A program made the position numbers and the translations under genes. From assembly GCA_019233755.1 (NCBI GenBank), contig JAFAMD010000049.1, positions 1 to 56,320 on the forward strand: a stretch of 56,320 nucleotides of DNA, in the 5' to 3' direction. Under the pieces are notes generated by a model. The model was not told the DNA's origin, made no database searches, and saw only the letters and a list, made by a program, of their open reading frames with translations. Of this stretch, positions 48,401 to 56,320 are shown piece by piece (the stretch's first letter is position 1; each line of letters starts with the position of its first letter). The stretch is from Acidobacteriaceae bacterium (lineage in GTDB: Bacteria > Acidobacteriota > Terriglobia > Bryobacterales > Bryobacteraceae).

Positions 48401-48910
48401 CTTGGACGGATCTTCGAAATGCCAAACGCAGTTTTTCCGGAAGAAATTCTTCGGCCGGAGAAGCAGGACTTGGCGATGTTTGCGGCCGGCATCCAGGCAA
48501 TTACCGAAGCACAACGTTCCGTCGCGCTGAACTATTTTAAAGACGGCAGTGTAGAAGCCGCCTGTCCTCCCATCAAAGCATTGCTCCACATCATGGCGCA
48601 TGGAGAATACAAGGGCATGCACGAGAACGATCCTTGTCTTCTCGAAATGTTCACGCGCGACTCGCTGCTGGCGAGCGACTGGTATCGCGATCGTCTCCGC
48701 GCAAAACAATCGATTGATATTCGCCTCTGGAAGCGCCACACGGCGGCGCTTGAAGGACTTCTTACCGGTGGCGTTCCGGCACCTCAAATCGATTGCAAAC
48801 ATCGCCTGAGCCAGGCCCGTGAGCAATTGAAGCGCGTAAGCAGCGATGCCTACCTTTCGGAGTTAGTCGGAGCCATCGGAGCGGATCCCTCCATTCTCGC
48901 AAAAGCGTAG
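45473..48910 (+). CDS. Probable pyrophosphate-type phosphoenolpyruvate carboxykinase
   Basis: A 1145-aa cytosolic protein. It fits the size and motifs I associate with PPi-PEPCK (EC 4.1.1.38; Entamoeba, Propionibacterium), which interconverts oxaloacetate + PPi and PEP + phosphate + CO2. Segments supporting this are MHWTGHTGCVILAPHLVGIK, IADNYYGYCKKEVKTQISYA, the glycine-rich loop S484-GGGKSE, and TTGFGSEGALTKGPFNALLP near residue 865. It is about twice the length of ATP- or GTP-type PEPCKs and not similar to them overall. GTG 45473 has AGGAG 5 nt upstream. No membrane segment. The identification is from memory of the family. A citrate synthase gene lies 3 kb away. Confidence 0.65.
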   Translation: MTPRSQSIYSEENREELFRYLNLKLAALGQPTSHSTADAHALEIVGPLLRNYYQKDQLLGYRLCPADSRIQAFLNAYLSDIMPDGAPRLPGNTLVLDRPGLARVMSLPPGKDTLTSPYLQSYRLPQGILHNPKSDRRTTKGVFHIAEGGFPVPADKVAVPKQAFAALLSAALTPPSDVMTLPFTADQEEQVRLFVTLLLRPLVCPATESDPAKTMETRFFAPASLVSNLDFVETIFGNGGDPYLPENDAALDVMHWTGHTGCVILAPHLVGIKKKDIGLPQYDTATERQRLEGMCWRDADETYNDGNAFKLVCRDHRGVMVTIIADNYYGYCKKEVKTQISYAANLYGNCEEEHAGGAIAFPAYVLGQQFYAGRTVLTKQVKFTEAMHWLGDRVDIRTEGYAIDRRFPNILYVPENAEFSVREGNVKWQRQNGESHQLTLRASETYVLPWGTKIRLEKQTGGTAWRLVASRADPTLCHKPCTVSGGGKSEISKSIGSIVLRGPIFVSDFDREIEQVADILKKDFSDIYKVPRSEHRARRPILSTERSLGSVIKLMTPSPEYTDAHNQWLSTIPQTVRQLLVTVKRYYRPDWGENWREHFSVDRINGFLGNELKFENQKLVGNYLRMGYDPNGSWRIYKLRPDFNPADKIQVEDDISASVVLPSTRLHYLDAEYHNESVKLVANCENFLFQRPDDAIHRGFDKDAERDIALPDTFLSNFEPLTVEQARTILDHVVEFDKYTDPMKRLVREFVANPPTEFLVSSAHPRMVDGSPSKNPRYLQKRPDLVDPRDMYVAKVGTRLAREIPSDKPVHFPVNAVLAGRRNNPPDPKTGVPPLAVYNPIHYQELPQLFMDFICSLTGKSPSTTGFGSEGALTKGPFNALLPVIDINNALVSAILTGYAGFTTAAGHIGPKYRVDHDNSMLVPEIWCRMRVAEREPRFLIENGFLEKVEDFQFGGRRVLASRLGYRITELFVDRFLGRIFEMPNAVFPEEILRPEKQDLAMFAAGIQAITEAQRSVALNYFKDGSVEAACPPIKALLHIMAHGEYKGMHENDPCLLEMFTRDSLLASDWYRDRLRAKQSIDIRLWKRHTAALEGLLTGGVPAPQIDCKHRLSQAREQLKRVSSDAYLSELVGAIGADPSILAKA

Positions 48911-48925
48911 AAATCAGAGCGGTTC

Positions 48926-50080
48926 TTAATAGCGGTAGTCGGCGAGTAAGCTGTCACCATGCTGCGGAGGCGTGTTGATGGTAATGGTCGAACCACTCAG
49001 AGTGTAGTCAGTATTCAGCAGCAGAAGCACTCCGTTCTTATACAGCTTCAGACTCTTTGTTGGATTCGGAAGGCCGACGAGAACAAAGCTTGTGTTGGTG
49101 CCGTTAATGGCGCCGGACGGTATCTCGGAATCGACGAAGTTGACCGCTTGTGCGGAGCCAGGGACACGGTAGTACGCAACCAGCACGTCGTTCGACTGCG
49201 GAATCGCTTCTGACAGGAATGTGATTGTCGAGCCGTACAACGTGAAATCGACTCCAACCGTCTGCACAAGACCATTCCGATACAGCGAAAGGCTGGCCGC
49301 CGGAACCGGGGCTTGGGCAAGCGTGAACGTCGGGTTGCTTCCGTCAATCGTACCGGACGGGGTTTCGGCATCGACGTAGGCTCCATTCACAGACACCGCT
49401 GCGCTCCCGGTGCTGGCGGCCTCGAGAGCGGCCACTGTGGCAGTCAGAGTCGCGACGGTCGTGCTGAGGTTAGTCATCGTTGTATTCAGGCTCGTCAGCA
49501 AGCTGTCGTCATTGGTTACCGTTGGGCTCAAAGCGTTCAATTGCGAGGTGAGTGTACTGATGTTGTTGCTGATATTGCTCAGATCGACGCTTAAGCCGGT
49601 GATCTCGCTGATCGAGATCGGCAGCGTCGCGTATTGACCTGATCCCGAACTGCCGCCGGATCCCGAACCAGAACCGGAGCCGCTGGAACCTCCTGGCGAA
49701 CTGGATGTGCGAACTGAAGCGACACTGAGCGGAATCGGGCTCGGAGGAACTTGCCAAATCTCGGACCACGTAAGCGAACCGTCGCTGCTGGTGTAGACGA
49801 CCCGGTAATAAGCGCTTGCCGAAGCGGTCGTAGTCGGAACCAGCAACACCGAAAGAAAGCCGTTGTAGATCTTCGCCGATGTGCTGAGCGGAGACTCGAC
49901 GCTGCCGTTCGGGCCCACGTAGCCGGTCCAAGTGATGACCACGGTTCCATTGAAGGGCGCGCCGCTTGGGGTATTGATGGTGTCGCGGATTTCGGTCAGC
50001 GTCGATTGCGCTAGCACACGGGTTGAAAGCAGTGTCGCGCAAATCAGAAAGCTCGATAGCAGATGGCGGATTTTTACCAT
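48926..50080 (-). CDS. Secreted repeat protein with phage-tail-like modules
   Basis: 384 aa. The signal peptide is MVKIRHLLSSFLICATLLST with cleavage after VLA-Q. An N-terminal beta domain (about 26-120, with TWTGYVGPNG and SSDGSLTWSEIWQV) is followed by a Gly-Ser linker (about 130-150). A coiled-coil-like Leu/Thr region (about 165-220) leads into two tandem modules of about 68 residues. The modules follow VDxExPSGxIxGxNxxF...SLxLYxNG...DxTLxGSTITF...YYR. Such modules occur in phage tail and cell-surface proteins. TGAGG lies 4 nt before ATG 50080. Function unknown; probably surface-exposed. Confidence 0.8.
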   Translation of the reverse strand: MVKIRHLLSSFLICATLLSTRVLAQSTLTEIRDTINTPSGAPFNGTVVITWTGYVGPNGSVESPLSTSAKIYNGFLSVLLVPTTTASASAYYRVVYTSSDGSLTWSEIWQVPPSPIPLSVASVRTSSSPGGSSGSGSGSGSGGSSGSGQYATLPISISEITGLSVDLSNISNNISTLTSQLNALSPTVTNDDSLLTSLNTTMTNLSTTVATLTATVAALEAASTGSAAVSVNGAYVDAETPSGTIDGSNPTFTLAQAPVPAASLSLYRNGLVQTVGVDFTLYGSTITFLSEAIPQSNDVLVAYYRVPGSAQAVNFVDSEIPSGAINGTNTSFVLVGLPNPTKSLKLYKNGVLLLLNTDYTLSGSTITINTPPQHGDSLLADYRY

Positions 50081-50093
50081 GGTGCCTCAGTGA

Positions 50094-50122
50094 GAAGTCG
50101 CCTAAGTCGTTCGGGCGACTTC
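50094..50122. promoter_or_regulatory. Perfect hairpin in the leader of the surface protein
   Basis: GAAGTCGCC (50094-50102) pairs with GGCGACTTC (50114-50122) over nine bases with an 11-nt loop. It ends about 13 nt before the 48926-50080 start codon, next to its ribosome site. It could be an RNA regulatory hairpin or an operator. The remaining 50123-50269 shows nothing else. Confidence 0.5.
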
Positions 50123-50269
50123 AGTCAAGCACGCAGGTATGCGGCGCTTTCGACGCGCCATACGTGGAAAAAATAAGAAATTGAAGCTAAACGCCTGATG
50201 GCTTGCGGGTTAGCAGAATTCGCGAGAATCTTATGAAAGCTGTGACCGGCATGCGCGGGACATTTGCCG

Positions 50270-51556
50270 TCAGAGCAAACGCCCACCGGTCGCGTCGATG
50301 CGCTCGGCGGTCAGATATGGCTGCAGCGCAGCGGGGATGAGGATGCTTCCGTCCGGCTGCTGAAAATTCTCGACAATCGCAACCCAGGTTCGGCCCACAG
50401 CCAGGCCGCTGCCGTTCAGTGTGTGAACGAAATCCGGCTTTTCCTTCCCGGATTTATACCGAATCTGGGCGCGGCGCGACTGGAACGCTTCAAAATTCGA
50501 ACAAGATGAGATTTCTTTGTAGCCCTCCTGGCCCGGTAGCCAAACCTCTATATCGTAGGTTTTGGCGGAACTGAAGCCCATATCGCCGGTGCTGAGGGCG
50601 ACAGTGCGATACGGGAGTTCGAGCCTTTGCAGCACCTGTTCCGCGTGGCTCGTCAGCTTCTCGTGCTCCTCGTAACTCTGTTCAGGCCGGGTGAATTTGA
50701 CCAGCTCGACCTTTTGAAACTGATGCTGGCGAATAATGCCACGGACATCGCGACCGTATGAGCCGGCTTCGCTGCGGAAGCAAGGCGTGTAAGCGCACAG
50801 CGAGATGGGGAGCGTATCGGCGTTCAGTGTCTCATCGCGAAACAGGTTCGTCACCGGAACTTCAGCCGTAGGCGCGAGCCAAAGATCATAGCCTTCGCAG
50901 TGGAATGAATCACCGGCGAACTTCGGCAGCTGGCCCGTACCATACATGCTGGCGGAATTGACCAGGAAGGGCGGAAGAACTTCCTGATAGCCATGCTCCT
51001 TCGTATGCAGGTCAAGCATGAAGTTGATCAGAGCACGTTCGAGGCGGGCGCCGATTCCCCAATAGACAGCAAAGCGTGCACCAGTGACTTTGGCCGCGCG
51101 GTCAAGATCAAGAATCCCGAGTTCAGGGCCCAGATCCCAATGCGGCTTGGGTTGAAAGTCGAATTCGCGGGGCTTTCCCCAGCGCCGCACCTCGACATTC
51201 GCGTGCTCATCCCGGCCGACAGGGACGCTTTCGTGCGGCAGATTCGGGATGCGCGAAAGGAAATCGCGGAACTCAAGATCGAGTTTCTTGACCGATTCAT
51301 CGAGTTCGGCAATTCGGTCGCCCAAGGTGCGAACCTGCTGCTGCTTCTCGCTAGTGTCGATGCCCGATCGCCGGAGTTGACCGATTTCAACAGTTGCCTG
51401 ATTCCTTTCCGCCTTCAGGCGTTCGCTATCGGTGACGAATTGGCGGCGACGCTTATCGAGATCCTGGAACGCATCGAGCTCGAGCGTAAAACCCCGGGCC
51501 GCCAGGCGATTGTGGATCTGTTCCAGATTGTTTCGGAAGAAGTTGAGATCGTACAT
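50270..51556 (-). CDS. serS: Seryl-tRNA synthetase
   Basis: A 428-aa class II synthetase charging tRNA-Ser. The N-terminal coiled-coil arm (about residues 25-105) is followed by the catalytic core. Motif 2 is [20 protein letters not shown], and motif 3 lies in [20 protein letters not shown] with the conserved Arg. The start is ATG 51556 ([12 protein letters not shown]), the standard N-terminus. Upstream frame to 51589 is dropped. It follows the citrate synthase gene by 83 nt on the same strand. Confidence 0.97.
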   Translation of the reverse strand: MYDLNFFRNNLEQIHNRLAARGFTLELDAFQDLDKRRRQFVTDSERLKAERNQATVEIGQLRRSGIDTSEKQQQVRTLGDRIAELDESVKKLDLEFRDFLSRIPNLPHESVPVGRDEHANVEVRRWGKPREFDFQPKPHWDLGPELGILDLDRAAKVTGARFAVYWGIGARLERALINFMLDLHTKEHGYQEVLPPFLVNSASMYGTGQLPKFAGDSFHCEGYDLWLAPTAEVPVTNLFRDETLNADTLPISLCAYTPCFRSEAGSYGRDVRGIIRQHQFQKVELVKFTRPEQSYEEHEKLTSHAEQVLQRLELPYRTVALSTGDMGFSSAKTYDIEVWLPGQEGYKEISSCSNFEAFQSRRAQIRYKSGKEKPDFVHTLNGSGLAVGRTWVAIVENFQQPDGSILIPAALQPYLTAERIDATGGRLL

Positions 51557-51639
51557 CCCTGAGTTTATTGTCGCTGGAAGGGGTTGCACGAACGATTACC
51601 GGTTCGAGTTTCCGCTCCCTGGCGGCACTTTTCCGCCGA

Positions 51640-52767
51640 CTAGCTGCGCTGGTCGAGCGGAACCCAGGGCTGCCCCTGGGGCGCGCCCGTATACTCTGCG
51701 CGGGGTCGAATGAGGCGATTGTTCCGGTACTGCTCCAGGATATGCGCAGTCCAACCGGACATGCGGCTCACGGCGAAAATCGGCGTGAAGAGATCGACGG
51801 GAATACCAAGCGAGTAATAGGTGGAGGCCGAATAGAAATCGACGTTGGCGTTGAGATTCTTGAGATCGCGAACGGTTTGTTCGACGCTGGCGGATTTCTC
51901 AAACAAATCCGAATGACCGGTGCGCTTACCGAGTTCTTCGCTCATTCGCTTGAGGTAAATCGCGCGCGGGTCGACCACGTGATAGACGCGATGCCCGAAG
52001 CCGGGAATCTTAATCTTGTTGCTCAAGTTCGCCTTCACCTTGGCGATGGCGTCCTCAGTGGAGCTCGTCGACAGAAGCAGACGGATGACTGCTTCGTTGG
52101 CGCCCCCGTGCAGCGGTCCCTTAAGGGCGCCGATAGCGGAGGTCACAGCAGAGTAAATATCCGAAAGAGTCGCGGCTGTTACGCGGGCGGCAAAGGTGGA
52201 CGCATTCAATTCGTGATCTGCGTGCAGGATCAGCGCGACGTCGAAAACGCGCTCCATCACGTCATCCGGCCGCTTGCCGGTCAGTGTATAGAGAAAGTTC
52301 GCCGCATAACCGAGACTCGGGTCGCCCGGAATGACTGCTTTGCCATTGCGGAGACGGTCAAAGCTGGTCACTATGGTGGCCACTCGCGCCATCAGCTTTA
52401 CCGCTTTGTTTGCGCTCGCTTCGAGCGAGTTGTCGCCGGCCAGGGGATCGTAAAGGCTGAGCATGGAGACCGCGGTTCGCAGTACGTCCATCGCGTTGCT
52501 GTCTTGCGGGACATCCTTCAGAAAGGCCGTGACGGCTTCGGGCAGATCGCGTTCGGCGATCAGCGCTGATTTCAGGTGACCGAGTTCGTTCCTGTTTGGA
52601 AGCTTACCGTTCCAGAGAAGGTAAATGACCTCCTCGAAGGTGGCGTTTTCGGCCAGATTTTGAATGTTATAGCCGAAATAGCTTAGTATGCCTTTGTCGC
52701 CATCGATGAAGCAGATGTTCGACGAGGTCGCGACAACGCCCTCGAGACCCGCGCTTGTGGTCGCCAT
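51640..52767 (-). CDS. gltA: Citrate synthase (short type)
   Basis: 375 aa, the short dimeric form that also includes 2-methylcitrate synthases. The active-site triad is seen in GPLHGGANE (His), GFGHRVY (His) and NANVDFYSA (Asp). The N-terminal ATSSNICFIDGDKGILSYFGY is typical. ATG 52767 (MATTSAGLEG) is chosen over the longer frame to 52809, which would run into the divergent promoter. Only 42 nt separate it from the E1 gene start, so the two promoters interlock. It feeds the TCA cycle; 2-methylcitrate activity cannot be excluded. Confidence 0.95.
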   Translation of the reverse strand: MATTSAGLEGVVATSSNICFIDGDKGILSYFGYNIQNLAENATFEEVIYLLWNGKLPNRNELGHLKSALIAERDLPEAVTAFLKDVPQDSNAMDVLRTAVSMLSLYDPLAGDNSLEASANKAVKLMARVATIVTSFDRLRNGKAVIPGDPSLGYAANFLYTLTGKRPDDVMERVFDVALILHADHELNASTFAARVTAATLSDIYSAVTSAIGALKGPLHGGANEAVIRLLLSTSSTEDAIAKVKANLSNKIKIPGFGHRVYHVVDPRAIYLKRMSEELGKRTGHSDLFEKSASVEQTVRDLKNLNANVDFYSASTYYSLGIPVDLFTPIFAVSRMSGWTAHILEQYRNNRLIRPRAEYTGAPQGQPWVPLDQRS

Positions 52768-52773
52768 CAGGTA

Positions 52774-52802
52774 TTGATTTCTCCCGAATTTGATTCTATA
52801 TA
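52774..52802 (+). promoter_or_regulatory. E1 promoter giving a probable leaderless mRNA
   Basis: TTGATT (52774-52779), a 17-nt spacer and TATATA (52797-52802) form a good housekeeping promoter. Transcription would start near 52809-52810, exactly at the GTG of the E1 gene, with no ribosome site. That points to a leaderless message. Confidence 0.6.
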
Positions 52803-52809
52803 ACCGCAC

Positions 52810-54978
52810 GTGCCGGAAACGCCGCGACCAGTGGACTGGTATGATTTAACGCCTCGCGAGATAATGCGAGTGGTGACAACCGCTACCCAGGCATTCCCGG
52901 CGGGCAGCACAACGGCGCTTCCCAAAGAACTCGATCGAGACGCACTCATACGTGTATTCAGGCTGATGTATCTATCGCGCTGCCTGGATGACCGCGAGAT
53001 TCTGCTGAAGCGGCAGAACAAAATTTTCTTCCAGATCAGCGCGGCCGGGCACGAGGCAGTGCAGATTGCAGCTGGACTGGCGCTGAGACCAGGGCAGGAT
53101 TGGGTGGTGCCGTACTACCGTGACCGCGCTCTTTGCCTCACGCTGGGAATGAGTGCCGAGGACATGCTGCTGCAAGCGGTGGGCGCGGCACGCGACCCGA
53201 GTTCGGGTGGACGGCAAATGCCTTCCCACTGGTCTTCTCCCGAGCTGAAAGTTCTGACAGGGTCCTCTCCTACCGGTACCCAGTTCCTGCAGGCAGCGGG
53301 CGTCGCTGAAGCTAAGCGTTATCTAACTCCGCACTCGGAGGAAATCACGCTCGTCTGCTCCGGTGAAGGCGCAACCAGCGAGGGCGAGTTTTGGGAGTGT
53401 GTCAACGCGGCGTGCCTGGAACGCCTCCCGCTGCTCATTCTGGTGGAGGACAACGGCTACGCCATTTCGGTACCGGTAGAGCGGCAAACACCGGGCGGTA
53501 ATCTTGCGCGCCTATTAGAGGGCTTTCCGGGGCTCCTGCGGATTGAGGTGGATGGGACCAACTTCGGCGACTCATACCAGGCTCTGCAACAAGCAGCGGC
53601 ATATTGCCGGGCCGGACACGGACCGGCGCTCGTGCATGCCTCGGTGATACGACCCTACTCCCATTCGCTATCCGATGACGAGCGGCTGTACAAACCGCAA
53701 GCAGAACGTGACCAGGAGGCTGCACGCGATCCGCTACGCACCTTTCCGGAGCTACTGCTTCGAGAAGGCATTGCCGACCAGCACACGCTGGAGAGCATTA
53801 CACGCGAGGTCGATGAGGAAGTGGCCGAGATCTCGCTGAGGGTACAGCGCGAGGCGCCTCCGGCGAAGGGGTCGGCGCTCCGGTTCCTGTATTCCGACAA
53901 GGTGGATCCACAGTCTGAAGGCTTCCAGGCGGAGCCGCGTTTCCAGGGCGAACCCCGGACGATGGTGGATTCCATCAATCAAACCCTTGTGGAAGAGATG
54001 CGGCGCGATCCGCGCGTACTGGTGTTTGGAGAGGACGTGGCCGATTGCAGCCGCGAGCAATATCTCTCGGAAGTAAAGGGCAAGGGCGGAGTATTCAAAG
54101 CCACCAACGGACTGCAGCGGGAGTTCGGAGACCTGCGGTGCTTCAATACACCGATTGCCGAGGCCGGTATTGTGGGCCGCGCGATTGGACTAGCCGCACG
54201 AGGTCTGAAGCCGGTTCCGGAGATCCAGTTTTTTGATTACATCTGGCCGGCCATGATGCAGATACGCGATGAGTTGGCCAACATCCGGTGGCGGTCGAAT
54301 AACAAGTTTTCCTGCCCCGTAGTGATTCGCGTGGCGATCGGCGGTTATTTGACGGGCGGGGCGATTTACCACAGCCAGTGCGGCGAAGTGACTTTCACTC
54401 ACATTCCCGGGCTGCGGGTAATATTCCCTTCGAACGCTCTGGATGCCTGCGGATTGCTTCGGACCGCCATTCGTTCTGACGATCCGGTGCTGTTTTTGGA
54501 GCACAAGAAGCTCTATCGCGAGCCGTACAACCGCGCCCCCCACCCTGGAATCGACTTTACGATTCCGTTCGGGAAGGCTAAAACCGTCAAGCTTGGCCAG
54601 AACCTGACGATCATCACCTACGGAGCACTGGTACAGAAATCACTGCAAGCGGCTCTGCAGATCGAACAGCGACGGCGCGACATCTCTGTGGAGGTAATCG
54701 ACCTGCGTTCGCTTTCTCCATACGATTGGGAGGCCATCAAGGCGTCGGTAAAGAAGACGAATCGTGTGCTCATTGCACATGAGGACACACTCTCCTGGGG
54801 CTACGGCGCGGAGATCGCGGCGCGCATTGCCAATGAGCTGTTTACCGTACTCGACGCGCCGGTTGGCCGGGTTGCAGCGCTGGATACGTGGGTGGCGTAC
54901 AACCCGCAATTGGAAGATGAGATTCTTCCTCAGGTGGAAGATCTGGTGCGTGAAGGCGAACGTCTGCTGGCGTTCTAA
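52810..54978 (+). CDS. Alpha-ketoacid dehydrogenase E1, fused alpha-beta subunits
   Basis: 722 aa. The alpha half (about 1-350) carries the ThDP motif [17 protein letters not shown] with VEDNGYAIS. The beta half (about 380-722) begins [26 protein letters not shown] and contains [15 protein letters not shown] and [15 protein letters not shown]. This is the decarboxylating E1 of a branched-chain 2-oxoacid or pyruvate-type dehydrogenase complex; fused E1 of this size is common in Acidobacteria and Bacteroidota. E2 and E3 genes are not in the window. It starts at GTG 52810, only 42 nt from divergent citrate synthase. Confidence 0.93.
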   Translation: MPETPRPVDWYDLTPREIMRVVTTATQAFPAGSTTALPKELDRDALIRVFRLMYLSRCLDDREILLKRQNKIFFQISAAGHEAVQIAAGLALRPGQDWVVPYYRDRALCLTLGMSAEDMLLQAVGAARDPSSGGRQMPSHWSSPELKVLTGSSPTGTQFLQAAGVAEAKRYLTPHSEEITLVCSGEGATSEGEFWECVNAACLERLPLLILVEDNGYAISVPVERQTPGGNLARLLEGFPGLLRIEVDGTNFGDSYQALQQAAAYCRAGHGPALVHASVIRPYSHSLSDDERLYKPQAERDQEAARDPLRTFPELLLREGIADQHTLESITREVDEEVAEISLRVQREAPPAKGSALRFLYSDKVDPQSEGFQAEPRFQGEPRTMVDSINQTLVEEMRRDPRVLVFGEDVADCSREQYLSEVKGKGGVFKATNGLQREFGDLRCFNTPIAEAGIVGRAIGLAARGLKPVPEIQFFDYIWPAMMQIRDELANIRWRSNNKFSCPVVIRVAIGGYLTGGAIYHSQCGEVTFTHIPGLRVIFPSNALDACGLLRTAIRSDDPVLFLEHKKLYREPYNRAPHPGIDFTIPFGKAKTVKLGQNLTIITYGALVQKSLQAALQIEQRRRDISVEVIDLRSLSPYDWEAIKASVKKTNRVLIAHEDTLSWGYGAEIAARIANELFTVLDAPVGRVAALDTWVAYNPQLEDEILPQVEDLVREGERLLAF

Positions 54979-54998
54979 GCCGAAAATACGCCTCGCAA

Positions 54999-55023
54999 GG
55001 CCGCTCCAAGCTAGCGAGCGGCC
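54999..55023. terminator. Stem-loop between convergent E1 and MFS genes
   Basis: GGCCGCTC (54999-55006) pairs perfectly with GAGCGGCC (55016-55023) around a 9-nt loop. It overlaps the MFS stop codon and lies 20 nt past the E1 stop. No T-run follows, so a bidirectional terminator is likely but not certain. Confidence 0.45.
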
Positions 55024-56252
55024 GGTTCCGGTTTCTCTTCGAATATGCGGTCGCGCGTAGCGGGTCTGCAGCCCATCAGCACGGCAGCCGCCAGAAATAG
55101 CGGGATCGTAACGATCCACACCACCTCGGTATAGAGTTTGTGGTCGGCGAGAAAGCCGATGATGGGAGATATCACGGTTTGCAGGACGCCGAAGGCAAAG
55201 GTCAGAGCCGCGATGGCCATGCCTGAGCGTTGCGGCCCAAAGAGATCGATGGGCAGGGCGTAAATATTCACGCTTCCGGCGAGCGCGAAGAAGAAGCTTA
55301 AGGAAATAATGGCCGTGGCCCAGCGCGGATCCGGTGCGAGCGGGAGCAGCAAGGTGACCAGCGAACCGAACGCGCTTACCCACACGGCGCGCCGGCGCGA
55401 CGCGAGGGGATCAACTGCTTTTTTGATCCAGCACCACGAGAGCCAGCCGCCAAAAAAGCCGCCGAGATTCGAGATGAGCGGTGGGACCCAAACATAGTGC
55501 GCGGATTGTTGCAGCGTAAGGTGGTGCACCTGCACGAGGTAAAGCGTGGTCCAGTTCGACCAGAGCGAGTAGCCGGCCATCCATAAAACATTCGCAAGCA
55601 CGAGCAGCAGGAGAGTGCGTTCGCGCAGAATTCGAAAAACGGTGGTGCGATCGCGCGCCGGGGCCAGCTCTGCGGCGGCATACCGCGGCGGAATGGCGCG
55701 GCTGACAACCAGCCAGAGCGGGATCCACAAAAAGCCGAGCAGGCCGGTGATCATGAACGGAGCGCGCCAACCACGCGCGAGGGCAACACCGATCCACAGT
55801 GGCGCGATGGCGGCGCCGAGAGTCAGTCCGATTTGATTGACGGCCGCCCCCAGTGCCCGTTCGCCGGGCCTCAGATAAATGCCGTTCAATTTGCCGACTG
55901 CGGGTACGCCAGCAGATTCTCCGATACCGAGTGCGCCGCGGCAGACGGCAAGGCCAGGAAAACTGCGCACCAGGCCCGTGCTGATCGCCGAGATGGACCA
56001 CCATGTGACAGCCGCGCAGATACCACGATTCACGCCAAAGCGATCCAGAATCCAACCGGTCAGCAGAGAACTTGCCGCATAGGCGACCGAGAACGTCGAG
56101 ATCAGGAATCCGAAACCGGTCTGGTTGAAGTGCATCTGGCTCATAATGAGCGGCGCAAGCACGTTGAGGATCTGCCGGTCGAGGTAGTTCAGCGTAGAAG
56201 ACAGGATGAAAACGCTGACCGCGACCCAGCGCAGAGAGAAACTAGAACTCAT
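55011..56252 (-). CDS. MFS transporter, ACS-like
   Basis: 413 aa with about 12 membrane helices. The N-terminal NYLDRQILNVLAP element and the loop-4/5 region GIGESAGVPAVGKLNGIYLRPGERALG place it in the anion:cation symporter (hexuronate, tartrate, sugar-acid type) branch. The WLxxRFGVNRG-like motif A is seen as GWILDRFGVNRG. The likely substrate is an organic or sugar acid; it cannot be specified. ATG 56252 follows a 68-nt window edge in which no promoter was identified. Convergent with the E1 gene. Confidence 0.92.
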   Translation of the reverse strand: MSSSFSLRWVAVSVFILSSTLNYLDRQILNVLAPLIMSQMHFNQTGFGFLISTFSVAYAASSLLTGWILDRFGVNRGICAAVTWWSISAISTGLVRSFPGLAVCRGALGIGESAGVPAVGKLNGIYLRPGERALGAAVNQIGLTLGAAIAPLWIGVALARGWRAPFMITGLLGFLWIPLWLVVSRAIPPRYAAAELAPARDRTTVFRILRERTLLLLVLANVLWMAGYSLWSNWTTLYLVQVHHLTLQQSAHYVWVPPLISNLGGFFGGWLSWCWIKKAVDPLASRRRAVWVSAFGSLVTLLLPLAPDPRWATAIISLSFFFALAGSVNIYALPIDLFGPQRSGMAIAALTFAFGVLQTVISPIIGFLADHKLYTEVVWIVTIPLFLAAAVLMGCRPATRDRIFEEKPEPAAR

Positions 56253-56320
56253 ACAGTGTCAATGTCTATGATCGGGCACACCAAGAACAGAAAGCGTATG
56301 CGTGCGGGTTCTATCAACCG

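Noticed and set aside
48008..48826. 272-aa minus-strand open frame
   Set aside because: Antisense to the putative PPi-PEPCK C-terminal region; no family match.
51568..52569. 333-aa plus-strand open frame
   Set aside because: Antisense to citrate synthase, whose active-site motifs are intact on the other strand.

Overview
The window looks like chromosomal DNA of an Acidobacteriota member, probably related to Bryobacterales/Solibacter. This is inferred from gene content, not from a marker gene. The clues are three large orphan MacB/FtsX-type permeases of the acidobacterial duplicated orphan permease (ADOP) kind, a fused 722-aa alpha-ketoacid dehydrogenase E1, a UPF0182 protein, an ArsA-Hsp20 ATPase with a small companion, and many small secreted proteins. 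Most genes are complete. Both window ends are mid-locus.

Layout. 0-13 kb is core metabolism. It holds the end of a CaiB/BaiF CoA-transferase gene, the operon gltB-gltD-yjbQ (glutamate synthase plus a YjbQ protein), a divergent LysR regulator in a GltC-like position, a UPF0182 membrane protein, a nucleotidyltransferase/small-protein pair resembling a toxin-antitoxin module, ispG, and a hypothetical protein. 13-23 kb holds a GT39-like membrane protein, an SDR pseudogene, a small Cys-rich protein, a secreted protein, and two ADOP permeases, one split by a frameshift. 22-26 kb is a three-gene minus-strand run: SAM methyltransferase, an alpha/beta hydrolase fused to a DctB-like sensor domain, and a phytanoyl-CoA dioxygenase relative. 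26-30 kb carries DinB, a beta-propeller, a cupin, and an alkylation-repair operon (Ada-N/AraC/AlkA fusion overlapping ogt). A third ADOP permease follows.

33-37 kb is a YtcA-MdtN-MdtO-like efflux operon with no outer-membrane factor. 37-39.5 kb has a DUF4242 gene, a divergent TetR gene, and a cobalt-type nitrile hydratase operon (alpha, beta, accessory). 40-42 kb has an ArsA-like ATPase with C-terminal Hsp20 domain and its small partner, then a decayed IS701-type transposase. 42-45 kb carries a NusG/UpxY-like antiterminator, a GT4 glycosyltransferase, and a YagU-like membrane protein. 45-49 kb is a 1145-aa protein that I identify, with moderate confidence, as pyrophosphate-type PEP carboxykinase. 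After it come a repeat-containing secreted protein, serS, citrate synthase, the divergent E1 fusion, and an MFS transporter.

Themes. Central carbon and nitrogen enzymes (GltBD, citrate synthase, E1, putative PPi-PEPCK) are interspersed with accessory functions. Two heptanucleotide repeat arrays (xxTCAGC units) lie just beyond the 3' ends of ADOP genes. Several starts are refined here using promoters or Shine-Dalgarno sites. No tRNA, rRNA or CRISPR array was recognised.
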